Source of the DNA: Oscheius sp. JU75
Taxonomy: Eukaryota; Nematoda; Chromadorea; Rhabditida; Rhabditidae
Length of the DNA: 64,000 bases
NCBI GenBank assembly: GCA_037178855.1
Contig: JASJZC010000007.1
Location: 372,001 to 436,000, forward strand
Reading direction: 5' to 3'
Below the pieces are notes generated by a model that was not told the DNA's origin, did no database searches, and saw only the letters and a program-made list of their open reading frames with translations. A program made the translations under genes and the position numbers. Shown piece after piece: positions 63,841-64,000 of this stretch; position 1 is the first letter of the stretch; each line of letters opens with the position of its first letter.

Positions 63841-64000
63841 GTACGTGTAAAGAATGCTACAAAAAACTGTACATTGTTGTAAATTGTTGCAAACTAATTG
63901 AGTTACAGACAAACATAAAGACAGTCTCAATAACAGAAAATCAAGTTTCTCTTTATTATTAAAAAATAAACGACCCGCGAAGAGAAGGGTGGCTGGGACT

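Overview
The window looks like nuclear DNA of a free-living rhabditid-type nematode. The reasons are compact genes on both strands, very short introns (about 33 to 60 bases) ending in tttcag, likely trans-splice acceptors just before start codons, and nematode-typical families: a Gα12-class protein close to C. elegans GPA-12, an F-box/FTH protein, a 'lips' lipase, a cathepsin B-like protease and a small ZP protein. Nothing indicates plasmid, phage or bacterial origin. All gene models were spliced by eye; exon joins were accepted when reading frame and splice sites agreed.

Layout, left to right. 0.1-2.4 kb: 3' part of an NRAMP metal transporter (+) with an apparent one-base frame slip in an A8 run. 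4.2-9.4 kb: two unrecognised multi-pass membrane proteins (+). 9.9-12.1 kb: a probable non-autonomous DNA element with imperfect terminal inverted repeats. 12.3-12.9 kb: fragmentary coding signal and a perfect hairpin. 13.5-15.2 kb: a clarin-like four-TM protein (-). 17.1-20.5 kb: a small transmembrane ZP protein (-). 21.6-24.4 kb: a carboxylesterase (-) with tRNA-Glu and tRNA-Asp in introns. 25.0-25.8 kb: a 105-residue single-pass membrane protein (-) and a second tRNA-Glu (+). 26.1-28.2 kb: gpa-12 (-). 31.2-33.4 kb: a degenerate LRAT-like protein and a small CCCC-motif protein (both -). 35.5-38.2 kb: F-box/FTH gene and a small gene (both -). 39.6-42.9 kb: SLC26/SulP anion transporter (+). 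43.1-44.5 kb: short-chain dehydrogenase (+). 44.5-52.8 kb: gene-poor, with tRNA-Val and tRNA-like repeat fragments. 52.8-54.6 kb: secreted lipase (+). 55.2-56.6 kb: cathepsin B-like protease (-). 61.0-63.4 kb: SLC22-type transporter (+). 63.8 kb: first exon of a further gene (+).

The genes do not form an obvious pathway or operon. Several suit gut or epidermal function (lipase, cathepsin B, carboxylesterase, SLC22, SLC26, NRAMP, ZP protein). I found no convincing novel multi-gene system. The most checkable oddities are the NRAMP slip at an in-phase slippery heptamer, an inverted tRNA-Glu duplication that carries flanking DNA, repeated use of AAG 3' splice sites, the 2.2-kb inverted-repeat element, and a ZP protein in which I can see only the C-terminal half of the ZP module.
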